A DNA stretch of 5,173 bases, from the NCBI GenBank assembly GCA_007135845.1, contig SLIC01000098.1, forward strand, positions 1 to 5,173, in the 5' to 3' direction. This DNA comes from Candidatus Brevefilum sp. Its GTDB lineage: Bacteria; Chloroflexota; Anaerolineae; Anaerolineales; Anaerolineaceae. A model generated the notes under the pieces. The model saw nothing but the letters and a program-made list of their open reading frames with translations. It had not been told where the DNA came from and did no database searches. Made by a program: the position numbers and the translations under genes. Of this stretch, positions 1-5,173 are shown piece by piece. Numbering within the stretch: the first letter of the stretch is position 1; the number at the start of each line of letters is the position of its first letter.

Positions 1-1021
1 GTTTATGGATGTCGGCGAGGTAGGTGACCAATTCATTGGTTTCCTGGCGGTAGCGGTCGATCACATGGTCGTAAAACGGGAAGCTCTGCCAGTTTTGGAT
101 GAGTTGGTTCTCTTCCAGCCAGTCAAAAGTGCGTTTTGACCCGCTGAGCCAATCCACGGTGATTTTAAAGTCCAGGTCCTGTTTTGCAGCGCTGTTATCG
201 AATATGTTGGTGTACTGGAAATTGAGAAAGGTGATCATGGTGTGATCTGGCGATATACGTACGAGCAGGTCTGAAGGCATGTGAATAATGGTTGGTTTGG
301 GAGCGCCGATGGCTTGTGCCAGACGTTCGTGATACTGGTTCCAGGTCTGCCATTCCTCACCTGCCAGGTGATAAGCCTGGCCAATGGCTTTTTCATTCCC
401 AATGGCATTGACGAAGGCCCGTGCAACATCATCCACATGACAGGAAACCCATAACGCTTCGCCATCACCATGAACGATGACGGGTTTACCCTTAAGCAGG
501 CGGTCGAGGAAGTAAGTTTCCCACCCAAAGGTATGGACAATGCCGCCGCCCTCTCCATAGGTACTGGCTGGTCGCAGGATTGTGACCGGGAAGTCACCCG
601 CAACATGGGCAGCCATGAAATAGTCTTCACACCTGGCTTTCTCGCGGCCGTAATCTGAGAGGGAGATGCGCTGATGGGATTCCACCACCGGGAAGGATGC
701 CGGCGGTTTTGTGTAGACATCGACTGTGCTGCAAAAGATGTATTGTCCAACCTGGCCGGTGAACGTCCGAACAGCGCTGGATGCCTGTTCAGGATTGAAG
801 CAGACCATATCGATCACGCAGTCAAAGGGACCTGCTGCTGCCATTTTTTCTTCAAAGGCCGCAAAGTCATTCCGATCTCCTCGAATAACCTGGTAATCTC
901 CCTGCAGTCTGGGTTCCGTCTGGCCGCGGTTAAAAAGGGTTAAGTTGTGTCCGGCTTCAATAAGCTGACGGCTAATGGACGTGCTGATCAGTCCTGTTCC
1001 GCCAATGATCAGGATGTTCAT
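1..1021 (-). CDS. NAD(P)-dependent epimerase/dehydratase (extended-SDR-like), 3' end cut by window edge
   Basis: A single open frame of 340 residues runs from the ATG at 1021 to the window edge without a stop. The N-terminus MNILIIGGTGLIS (residues 1-13) is a Rossmann nucleotide-binding start; the third glycine of the usual GxxGxxG is replaced by Ser13. CSTVDVY (97-103) supplies the SDR serine/threonine, and DYGREK (123-128) gives the catalytic YxxxK pair Tyr124/Lys128. LRPASTYGEG (149-158) and HVDDVA (195-200) are typical of the epimerase/dehydratase branch. Members of this branch are soluble cytoplasmic enzymes that redox-modify sugar nucleotides or related substrates; the substrate cannot be read here. 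At 340 residues it is near the family's usual length, so only a short tail should be missing. The start is backed by AAGGAG (complement of 1029-1034) 7 nt upstream. It follows sfsA on the same strand after 115 nt and may have its own promoter. Family sure, substrate unknown; a CSP41-like or reductase role is possible. Confidence 0.9.
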   Translation of the reverse strand, partial: MNILIIGGTGLISTSISRQLIEAGHNLTLFNRGQTEPRLQGDYQVIRGDRNDFAAFEEKMAAAGPFDCVIDMVCFNPEQASSAVRTFTGQVGQYIFCSTVDVYTKPPASFPVVESHQRISLSDYGREKARCEDYFMAAHVAGDFPVTILRPASTYGEGGGIVHTFGWETYFLDRLLKGKPVIVHGDGEALWVSCHVDDVARAFVNAIGNEKAIGQAYHLAGEEWQTWNQYHERLAQAIGAPKPTIIHMPSDLLVRISPDHTMITFLNFQYTNIFDNSAAKQDLDFKITVDWLSGSKRTFDWLEENQLIQNWQSFPFYDHVIDRYRQETNELVTYLADIHK

Positions 1022-1049
1022 TGTGTTACTCCTTATTTTTATTAGAAGG

Positions 1050-1079
1050 ATGATAAGTATTATGTAGAGAAAATGTCAG
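1050..1079 (-). promoter_or_regulatory. Candidate sigma-70-type promoter of the epimerase gene
   Basis: Read on the minus strand, CTGACA (complement of 1074-1079) is followed after 18 nt by TATCAT (complement of 1050-1055). Each hexamer matches five of six bases of the TTGACA/TATAAT consensus. Initiation would fall near 1043, giving a leader of about 20 nt that contains the AAGGAG ribosome site. The position suits a promoter, but the surrounding DNA is AT-rich, so a chance match is possible. Confidence 0.35.
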
Positions 1080-1136
1080 GATTTATTGTACTCAACCGTG
1101 TTGATTATGTAAACGCTGATGAAAGTGTTAGTAAAG

Positions 1137-1826
1137 TCATAATGTGACCGGTATCTCTTCAGCAATTTTGACCTGATCCAGGCTGACATCACAGCGGTAG
1201 GCATGGACTTCCACACCAGCCTGGTGCACCTGGCGCAGAGTCTCAGAGAAATCTGGGTCAATCGCCTGGTAAGGCGCGAACCTGGCTGCATCCCCGCGTT
1301 GTGCGATGAAGACCACACTGGCCCTGTCGCCGCTGGCTGCCAGCTTTGCCAATGTTTCCAGGTGGCGACGCCCGCGAGCCGTCGGCGCATCAGGGAACAT
1401 GCCCACACCGTCTTCGACATAAGTGACGGATTTAACCTCCACCCAGCAGATATTCCCATTCTGTGAAAGGCGAAAGTCCAGCCGGCTTCTACCATGGGGC
1501 ACTTCACTATCTATTTTTTCATATGGAAATGCTGCTAGCTGTTTACGGGTCACCGCCTCATGGAAGAGCCGGTTAGCCATGATAGCGTTTACCGAGCACA
1601 GGCCACCACCTTCAATCTCGGTCAATAGGAGCGTATAAGGTGTTTTACGATTGGGGTCTGCGGATTGTTCGAGCCACACCCGGCAGCCCGGGCGCAGGGC
1701 ACCGGTCAGGCGGCCGGTTGTGGGAACATAGGCGGCAGCAGGGGCGCCACCCTCAAGCCGCACACTGGCGATAAAGCGGTTATCGCGCTTGATGAATACG
1801 GCTGGTGTGAGTGTTGGGAATGCCAT
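1137..1826 (-). CDS. sfsA: SfsA, sugar fermentation stimulation protein A homologue
   Basis: The 229-residue product matches the SfsA family over its whole length and has the usual size. The N-terminal part (about 1-80) corresponds to the OB-like domain, with the stretch VPTTGRL (34-40). The C-terminal part is the restriction-endonuclease-like domain: SRLDF (114-118) holds Asp117, VEVKSVT (129-135) holds Glu130 and Lys132, together a PD-(D/E)xK arrangement, and FPDAPTARGRRHL (144-156) is the family's hallmark block. VVFIAQR (171-177), IDPDF (189-193) and GVEVHAY (204-210) are also conserved. E. coli SfsA was named for raising maltose fermentation and binds DNA; its biochemical role is not settled, and nuclease activity is inferred from the fold. 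The ATG at 1826 is preceded by AGGAG (complement of 1833-1837) at 6 nt. It lies 38 nt after the sugar kinase and is probably co-transcribed with it. No terminator is evident in the 115 nt after its stop. Confidence 0.95.
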   Translation of the reverse strand: MAFPTLTPAVFIKRDNRFIASVRLEGGAPAAAYVPTTGRLTGALRPGCRVWLEQSADPNRKTPYTLLLTEIEGGGLCSVNAIMANRLFHEAVTRKQLAAFPYEKIDSEVPHGRSRLDFRLSQNGNICWVEVKSVTYVEDGVGMFPDAPTARGRRHLETLAKLAASGDRASVVFIAQRGDAARFAPYQAIDPDFSETLRQVHQAGVEVHAYRCDVSLDQVKIAEEIPVTL

Positions 1827-1864
1827 GAGGATCTCCTGATTTCAGTGGGTGCTTGCTTTGCGTT

Positions 1865-3043
1865 TCACGCCATCCAAAGCTGATGGGTCTGATCCATTTG
1901 CCATCCCTGTGCGCTCAGGTCCAGCGGTAGCGTGGACCAACCCTGTTGAATTCGTGTCCACACCTCATCCCAGGAATTTATTCCACTGTGGACATCGGGT
2001 GTTTCAACGCTGATTGCACCGGCTGCAGCAGCCATTTTCAATGCTGTTTCAGGATCGGTTCCCTTGAGGATGCTGGCGAGGAAACCGGCAATGGCAGCAT
2101 CGCCCGCTCCTGTGGTACCCCGCATAGCAGCTTGAAACGCAGGTGCCCATATTTTGCGATCATGCCAGCTGTCGCCCAGACCTTCGAGGCCGCGGCCGCC
2201 TTTGTCCCAGTTTGATTTTGCTGCTGTACGCAGGTAGATGCCCCGGTGTCCAAGTTTGACCAGCAGGGCTTTCACGCCATAGTTGAACACCCTTTCGCTG
2301 AGACCATCCAATAAGCCGGTGTCTACTTTTTCTACAAATGCTTGTTGTGCGTCTGCGGAAATATGCTCAAAGCGATCCCGGTCAACCAAAAAGGTCAGTT
2401 CCTCGACGCTGGGGACGAACAGGTCAACCAACGGGAGGGTATTGGCCAGGATGGTGGGCCAATCGGCTTTTCCAGCAGGGCTGGATAGGTCAGGCAGTGA
2501 GAAGTCGAGGGAGGTGGTCAGCCCAGCGCGCCTGGCACGCTGGAAGATCGAAACCAGTTCAGCACCATCCCCCCGGTAGATTGAGCGCATCAGGGGAGGG
2601 TAGCCGAAGTGGAACAGGTCCGCTCCTTGGAGTACCTCACGCCGCAGGTCTGAGGCATAAAAAGCCTTATTGGCACCGGGATTGTGCAAAAATGCACGGT
2701 CAAACCCCGGTGGATTGATGATGAGGGTCACGCTGGTGGGAAGGCTGAGGTCGATGACCATATCTTCTGCCAGGTGGGGTGTTTCAGCTCGAAGGATATC
2801 CTGAACCGCCTGCCCAAACAGGTCGGTGCCGATTTTGCCGATCAACCGAACGGGTACACCCAGCCGATGCATAGAGAGACCCGTGTTGGGGACCGAGCCG
2901 CCGGTGCTCAGGTTGATGTTACTGGCCTGCAATAAGCGCCCGGGTTGGAACAAGTGTTGAAATTGTCCCTCTTCCAGCGAAGAGAAATCCGGGGTGATGT
3001 CCAGGCAGATGTGCCCGGCGAGAATGGCTTGCTTTGAGATCAT
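1865..3043 (-). CDS. PfkB-family carbohydrate kinase (ribokinase-like)
   Basis: The 392-residue protein is a ribokinase/PfkB sugar kinase. LAGHICLDITPDF (8-20) is the first beta strand with the substrate-contact Asp; STGGSVPNTGLSMHRLG (46-62) plus IGKIGTDLFG (68-77) is PfkB signature 1; GTTGAGDAAIAGF (309-321) is signature 2, with Asp315 the expected catalytic base and GAG the anion hole. HFGYPPLM (145-152), LDFSLPD (179-185) and VPSVEEL (210-216) complete the fold. The enzyme should transfer phosphate from ATP to a sugar, sugar derivative or nucleoside in the cytoplasm; substrate not determinable. It is longer than the usual 300-330 residues, partly through an extra segment at about 273-300 before signature 2. 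The frame is open up to an ATG at 3085, but that start and the one at 3058 lack a ribosome site. The ATG at 3043 has GGAG 9 nt upstream and places the first strand at the usual distance, so it is preferred. First gene of a probable unit with sfsA. Confidence 0.92.
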   Translation of the reverse strand: MISKQAILAGHICLDITPDFSSLEEGQFQHLFQPGRLLQASNINLSTGGSVPNTGLSMHRLGVPVRLIGKIGTDLFGQAVQDILRAETPHLAEDMVIDLSLPTSVTLIINPPGFDRAFLHNPGANKAFYASDLRREVLQGADLFHFGYPPLMRSIYRGDGAELVSIFQRARRAGLTTSLDFSLPDLSSPAGKADWPTILANTLPLVDLFVPSVEELTFLVDRDRFEHISADAQQAFVEKVDTGLLDGLSERVFNYGVKALLVKLGHRGIYLRTAAKSNWDKGGRGLEGLGDSWHDRKIWAPAFQAAMRGTTGAGDAAIAGFLASILKGTDPETALKMAAAAGAISVETPDVHSGINSWDEVWTRIQQGWSTLPLDLSAQGWQMDQTHQLWMA

Positions 3044-3052
3044 CGTGTTGGT

Positions 3053-3056
3053 CTCC
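3053..3056 (-). promoter_or_regulatory. Ribosome binding site that decides the kinase start
   Basis: GGAG on the minus strand lies 9 nt before the ATG at 3043. The two in-frame ATGs further upstream (3058 and 3085) have no purine-rich site at a workable distance. This shortens the longest possible protein by 14 residues. Confidence 0.6.
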
Positions 3057-3125
3057 ATAGGAATGATTGCCGTTAATCGTACCATAGCCCGGGGTGAGAA
3101 TAGGGTGAATAATCATCCGAAGATC

Positions 3126-3157
3126 AATTAATGCGGGTTTTATATCCCGCAGTAATT
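3126..3157. repeat. Imperfect 12-bp inverted repeat upstream of the sugar kinase
   Basis: The left arm (3126-3137, AATTAATGCGGG) and right arm (3146-3157, CCCGCAGTAATT) are complementary at 11 of 12 positions, around an 8-nt AT-only centre. It lies 83-114 nt before the kinase start. There is no run of T after either arm, so it is a poor terminator. A regulator-binding site or a leader hairpin fits better, but neither is shown. Confidence 0.5.
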
Positions 3158-3311
3158 CAAATTTGCCCTGGCTGGAAATGTGTAGATGTTTAAAAATAAA
3201 AAATGAATTCTTTTGTTAGTACTTGAGCGGATGACATTGAATTTGCCTAAATCCTGGGAAAGTGTCAATATACATCTGTTCAAGATTTTCTGCTCCCACG
3301 TGTTAATGAGA

Positions 3312-3342
3312 AAACCTGCCAGCACATTTTCCTGGCAGGTTT
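3312..3342 (-). terminator. Intrinsic (rho-independent) terminator of the CHRD gene
   Basis: A perfect 11-bp stem (3312-3322 with 3332-3342, arm AAACCTGCCAG) encloses a 9-nt loop. On the minus strand the stem ends GGCAGGTTT and runs into a T-rich tail (TTTTCTCATT). It begins 25 nt after the CHRD stop codon, as expected for that gene's terminator. The tail on the plus strand is less T-rich, so it probably acts mainly in one direction. Confidence 0.8.
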
Positions 3343-3367
3343 CCGCTGTTATGTTGAAATAGTTGGT

Positions 3368-3859
3368 TTACCGAATTTGCCCGCGAATCTCTCCAGCTGG
3401 AAATTGCTCGGTGTGCACATTGACATAGGTGTCACCATCTCTTATCGCGTCCATGAGATCATCCAAGGTTTGTCCCTCTAAAGGACCAACCAAATCGGCT
3501 GCCGTGATTGTTCCTAAAGCTAAAACCCCGCTAAACCTACCATCAATTTGCACAGGTGGTGGACCTTCAGGATATAACCAGGCAACGACCGGGCCATTTT
3601 GGCCTACAGGTGCCAGGTGAATATGGGCCATGTTCACATTTTCGAGATTAGCAACGATCAACCTATATGATAGTTGTGATCCATCCAAGCTGAGTTGAAA
3701 TACCGCCTGCCCGCGGGCACTGGTCTCAACCGGTGGTACCTCTTCGTCACCTGTAAGCGGTGCGACGAAGGTTCTTTTTTGGCTGGCTGCGGCAGCTGAT
3801 GCACTCACCGCAATGATGATCATCAACACAAGCAAGGGTAATACTTTTTTCCATTTCAT
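3368..3859 (-). CDS. Secreted CHRD-domain protein
   Basis: A 163-residue protein with a Sec-type signal peptide: Lys-rich start (MKWKK), hydrophobic core at about 6-20 and an Ala/Ser-rich end, with cleavage likely near residues 22-26. There is no lipobox cysteine, so the mature protein should be released or loosely held outside the membrane. The rest is one CHRD domain: FVAPLTGDEEVPPVET (31-46) opens it, AHIH (78-81) is the central motif, and YVNVHT (145-150) with PAGEIRGQI (154-162) closes it. CHRD domains occur in chordin and in many small bacterial exported proteins whose function is mostly unknown, so no activity is assigned. The ATG at 3859 has AAGGAG (complement of 3867-3872) 7 nt upstream. 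The gene has its own terminator and is transcribed away from the Lnt-like gene, so it is probably monocistronic. The family call is firm. Confidence 0.9.
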   Translation of the reverse strand: MKWKKVLPLLVLMIIIAVSASAAAASQKRTFVAPLTGDEEVPPVETSARGQAVFQLSLDGSQLSYRLIVANLENVNMAHIHLAPVGQNGPVVAWLYPEGPPPVQIDGRFSGVLALGTITAADLVGPLEGQTLDDLMDAIRDGDTYVNVHTEQFPAGEIRGQIR

Positions 3860-4304
3860 GACGAGACTCCTTTAATAGTGGTTCTTTGCATTACGCAATA
3901 ATGCCGTGCAGGATGTTTCGGTCATCCGGAAGGGTGTGAAGTTCTGCAATGGAAAATGAGGAATGATCTGTTTAGCCGGTGTATTATGGATAATTATTAT
4001 CTTAATGGTACGATATACAAATTCCGTAGTCAAGAAAAATGGGTTTTGTTAACATTAGAAGCGGCCTGCGTTGCTGACAGCGAGTTCAAATTCGTGATCC
4101 TTCAACAAATGCCTTTTTCATAAGCTTTGGATTGGGGATCAATATCGGTTCCCCTTTGGTGTCCCATCAATATTGTGAGCGCTGTAAGAAAAATTTGAAT
4201 TAAGAGTTTGTGGTAACATGGCTAGATATATTTCAAAATTTTTGAGCCTGTATTATTAATATAGTGCTACTGGCACCAGTTTGTAACGAAAGGATAGCGA
4301 AAAG
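3860..4304. other. Divergent intergenic region between the CHRD and Lnt-like genes
   Basis: This 445-nt non-coding stretch must hold the promoters of both flanking genes. I found no gene or structured RNA in it. It contains a 13-bp palindrome (3989-4001), two copies of ATCAATAT (4138-4145 and 4166-4173) 20 nt apart, and a very AT-rich block at about 4185-4265 just before the Lnt-like gene. In that block TTTCAA (4231-4236) and TATTAA (4254-4259), 17 nt apart, are a weak promoter candidate for the plus strand; TATAGT (4260-4265) is an alternative -10. No convincing promoter for the CHRD gene could be picked out. Confidence 0.5.
3989..4001. repeat. 13-bp perfect palindrome in the divergent intergenic region
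   Basis: GATAAT and ATTATC form perfect 6-bp arms around a single central T. It lies 130 nt upstream of the CHRD start and 303 nt before the Lnt-like start. It could be an operator for a dimeric regulator, but an AT-only palindrome in AT-rich DNA may also arise by chance. Confidence 0.3.
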
Positions 4305-5173
4305 ATGAAAACATGGAAAAAATTTGCGTTGGGTTTTGGACTCTCACTGCTATCTGCACTCTTGTTGACAGCTGCATTTCCCCCGTATGAGCTGTGGCCG
4401 TTAGTGTTTGTGGCCCTGGTGCCCATGCTGATCGCGCAATACCGGTTTTTCCCCAGGGCATGGTCGGGGATGGCTTACGCCCTGGGCATCGGTGGGTTTT
4501 TCCTGTTCTTTATGTCCCTTGGGGGGATTATCCCCTTCCTGAGGTGGCTGCCCGCGCCGGTGGCGGTCATCGCGGGATTGGTGGGTTGGCGTGAACGCAT
4601 TTTCCACGAACGTACCAACGCCCGCTTTTTCTGGTTGGTCGGGCCGATCATCTGGGTGGGGATTGAGATGATCCGCGGGCTGGTGCCTTTTTTTGGCACC
4701 TGGGGCTTTGTTGCCTATACGCTTTACAACCAACCCTGGTTGATCCAACCGGTGTCGGTTTTTTCGATTTACGGCTTGAATTTTTTGATCATGGTGATCA
4801 ACTATACCCTCGCCCTGGGTGCGTTGTTTTTACTTGAGCAATTTAGCCTGGGCGAGCAGCCCAAGTTGTTTGCTGGCGTGAACTTGCGGCGAGTGGGTCT
4901 GGGCGTCGGCAGCGCCCTGTTGGCCTGGATTGTTCTGAGCCTACTGATGTTCCAGCCCAATCCCGGTACACTGACCGTGGGGGCCATCCATCCAGCATTC
5001 CAGGTGCGGGATGCAGATGACGATTTCCGCCTGGAACTATTGTATGATGCCACCCGGATGGCCGCCCAGCGTGGTGCTGAATTAATTATCTGGAATGAAG
5101 CCGCCCTGCCCTTTGATCCCCAGGAGACCCGCACTGGTGAACTACAAATCCTGGCCGAGGAAACCGAAGCTTA
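4305..5173 (+). CDS. Apolipoprotein N-acyltransferase-like membrane protein (Lnt family), 3' end cut by window edge
   Basis: The frame is open for 289 residues from ATG 4305 to the window edge; E. coli Lnt is about 512 residues, so roughly the first half is present. The N-terminal part (about 7-216) is strongly hydrophobic with six to eight likely membrane segments. AAFPPYELWPLVFVALVPML (23-42) and GTWGFVAYTLYNQPWLIQPV (131-150) resemble conserved blocks of the Lnt membrane domain. From about 222 the nitrilase-like domain begins: TLTVGAIHPAFQ (222-233), then GAELIIWNEAALP (257-269), where Glu265 aligns with the catalytic Glu of the Lnt WPE motif. Lnt transfers an acyl chain from phospholipid to the N-terminal cysteine of lipoproteins on the outer face of the cytoplasmic membrane. 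Two details differ from typical Lnt: Asn replaces Pro before the Glu, and the usual Q-x-N block reads AIHP. The catalytic Lys and Cys lie beyond the window, so it may be a divergent Lnt or another nitrilase-type acyltransferase. AGGA at 4291-4294 is 10 nt before the start. Confidence 0.82.
   Translation, partial: MKTWKKFALGFGLSLLSALLLTAAFPPYELWPLVFVALVPMLIAQYRFFPRAWSGMAYALGIGGFFLFFMSLGGIIPFLRWLPAPVAVIAGLVGWRERIFHERTNARFFWLVGPIIWVGIEMIRGLVPFFGTWGFVAYTLYNQPWLIQPVSVFSIYGLNFLIMVINYTLALGALFLLEQFSLGEQPKLFAGVNLRRVGLGVGSALLAWIVLSLLMFQPNPGTLTVGAIHPAFQVRDADDDFRLELLYDATRMAAQRGAELIIWNEAALPFDPQETRTGELQILAEETEA

Larger units (their letters stand above)
3044..3367. other. Intergenic region between the CHRD gene and the sugar kinase
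   Basis: This 324-nt AT-rich stretch holds the terminator of the CHRD gene at its right end, an imperfect inverted repeat near 3126-3157 and the kinase's ribosome site at its left end. The kinase promoter should lie here. A weak candidate on the minus strand is TTGATC (complement of 3120-3125) with TATTCT (complement of 3095-3100), but its 19-nt spacing and four-of-six matches are poor. No credible gene is seen; a 61-codon frame at 3140-3325 starts inside the terminator stem. Confidence 0.6.

Noticed and set aside
235..943. Open frames at 235-750 (minus), 470-658 and 674-943 (plus)
   Set aside because: They lie inside the epimerase in other frames, and their translations show no recognisable domain, whereas the epimerase frame carries all family motifs.
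1076..1507. 143-codon minus-strand frame overlapping sfsA
   Set aside because: It runs in a shifted frame over the conserved SfsA C-terminal domain and has an unstructured, Trp/Arg/Ser-rich composition typical of shadow frames.
2338..2718. 126-codon plus-strand frame antisense to the kinase
   Set aside because: It is rich in Arg, Gly and Trp with no family motifs, and the opposite strand encodes intact PfkB signatures.
3240..3268. Perfect TTGACA on the minus strand (complement of 3263-3268) as a promoter -35
   Set aside because: The hexamer 17 nt downstream (CAAATT) matches the -10 consensus at only three positions, and other spacings are no better; it is also about 220 nt before the kinase start.
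3140..3325. 61-codon minus-strand frame between the CHRD and kinase genes
   Set aside because: It starts within the terminator stem, has no good ribosome site and runs through AT-rich DNA containing the inverted repeat.
4081..4100. GTTCAAATTC, similar to a tRNA T-loop
   Set aside because: The flanking bases do not form a 5-bp T stem, and no acceptor, D or anticodon arm can be built around it.
4401..5134. Minus-strand frames at 4401-4748, 4475-4699 and 4802-5134
   Set aside because: They are antisense to the Lnt-like gene, biased to Pro, Arg and His or Ser, as expected from the complement of a hydrophobic membrane protein gene.

Overview
The window looks like ordinary chromosomal DNA of a free-living bacterium, moderately GC-rich in the genes and AT-rich between them. 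The gene set (an NAD-binding epimerase of the GGTG type, SfsA, a long PfkB-family sugar kinase, a secreted CHRD-domain protein and an Lnt-like membrane acyltransferase) would fit a Chloroflexota/Anaerolineae-like genome. That assignment comes from general protein character, not from any marker gene, and is tentative. I see no mobile element, CRISPR array, rRNA or tRNA.

Layout: bases 1-3043 hold three genes on the minus strand, in transcription order a PfkB-family carbohydrate kinase (3043-1865), sfsA (1826-1137) and an NAD-dependent epimerase/dehydratase (1021 to the window edge). The kinase and sfsA are 38 nt apart and probably co-transcribed. The epimerase follows after 115 nt, has a good Shine-Dalgarno site and a plausible promoter of its own, and lacks only its last residues. 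A 324-nt AT-rich gap (3044-3367) carries an imperfect 12-bp inverted repeat upstream of the kinase and the intrinsic terminator of the next gene. That gene (3859-3368, minus) encodes a small exported CHRD-domain protein and looks monocistronic. A 445-nt intergenic region (3860-4304) separates it from a divergent plus-strand gene (4305 to the window edge), the first 289 residues of an apolipoprotein N-acyltransferase-like protein: a multi-pass membrane domain and the start of a nitrilase-like domain.

Function: the kinase-sfsA pair suggests a small sugar-use unit, with phosphorylation of a sugar or nucleoside next to a protein named for stimulating sugar fermentation. The epimerase could belong to the same sugar/nucleotide-sugar theme. 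The CHRD and Lnt-like genes are both cell-envelope genes but are transcribed away from each other. I did not find a convincing undescribed system. The points most worth a second look are the altered residues around the catalytic Glu of the Lnt-like protein, the inverted repeat upstream of the kinase, and the long divergent intergenic region with a palindrome and short direct repeats.
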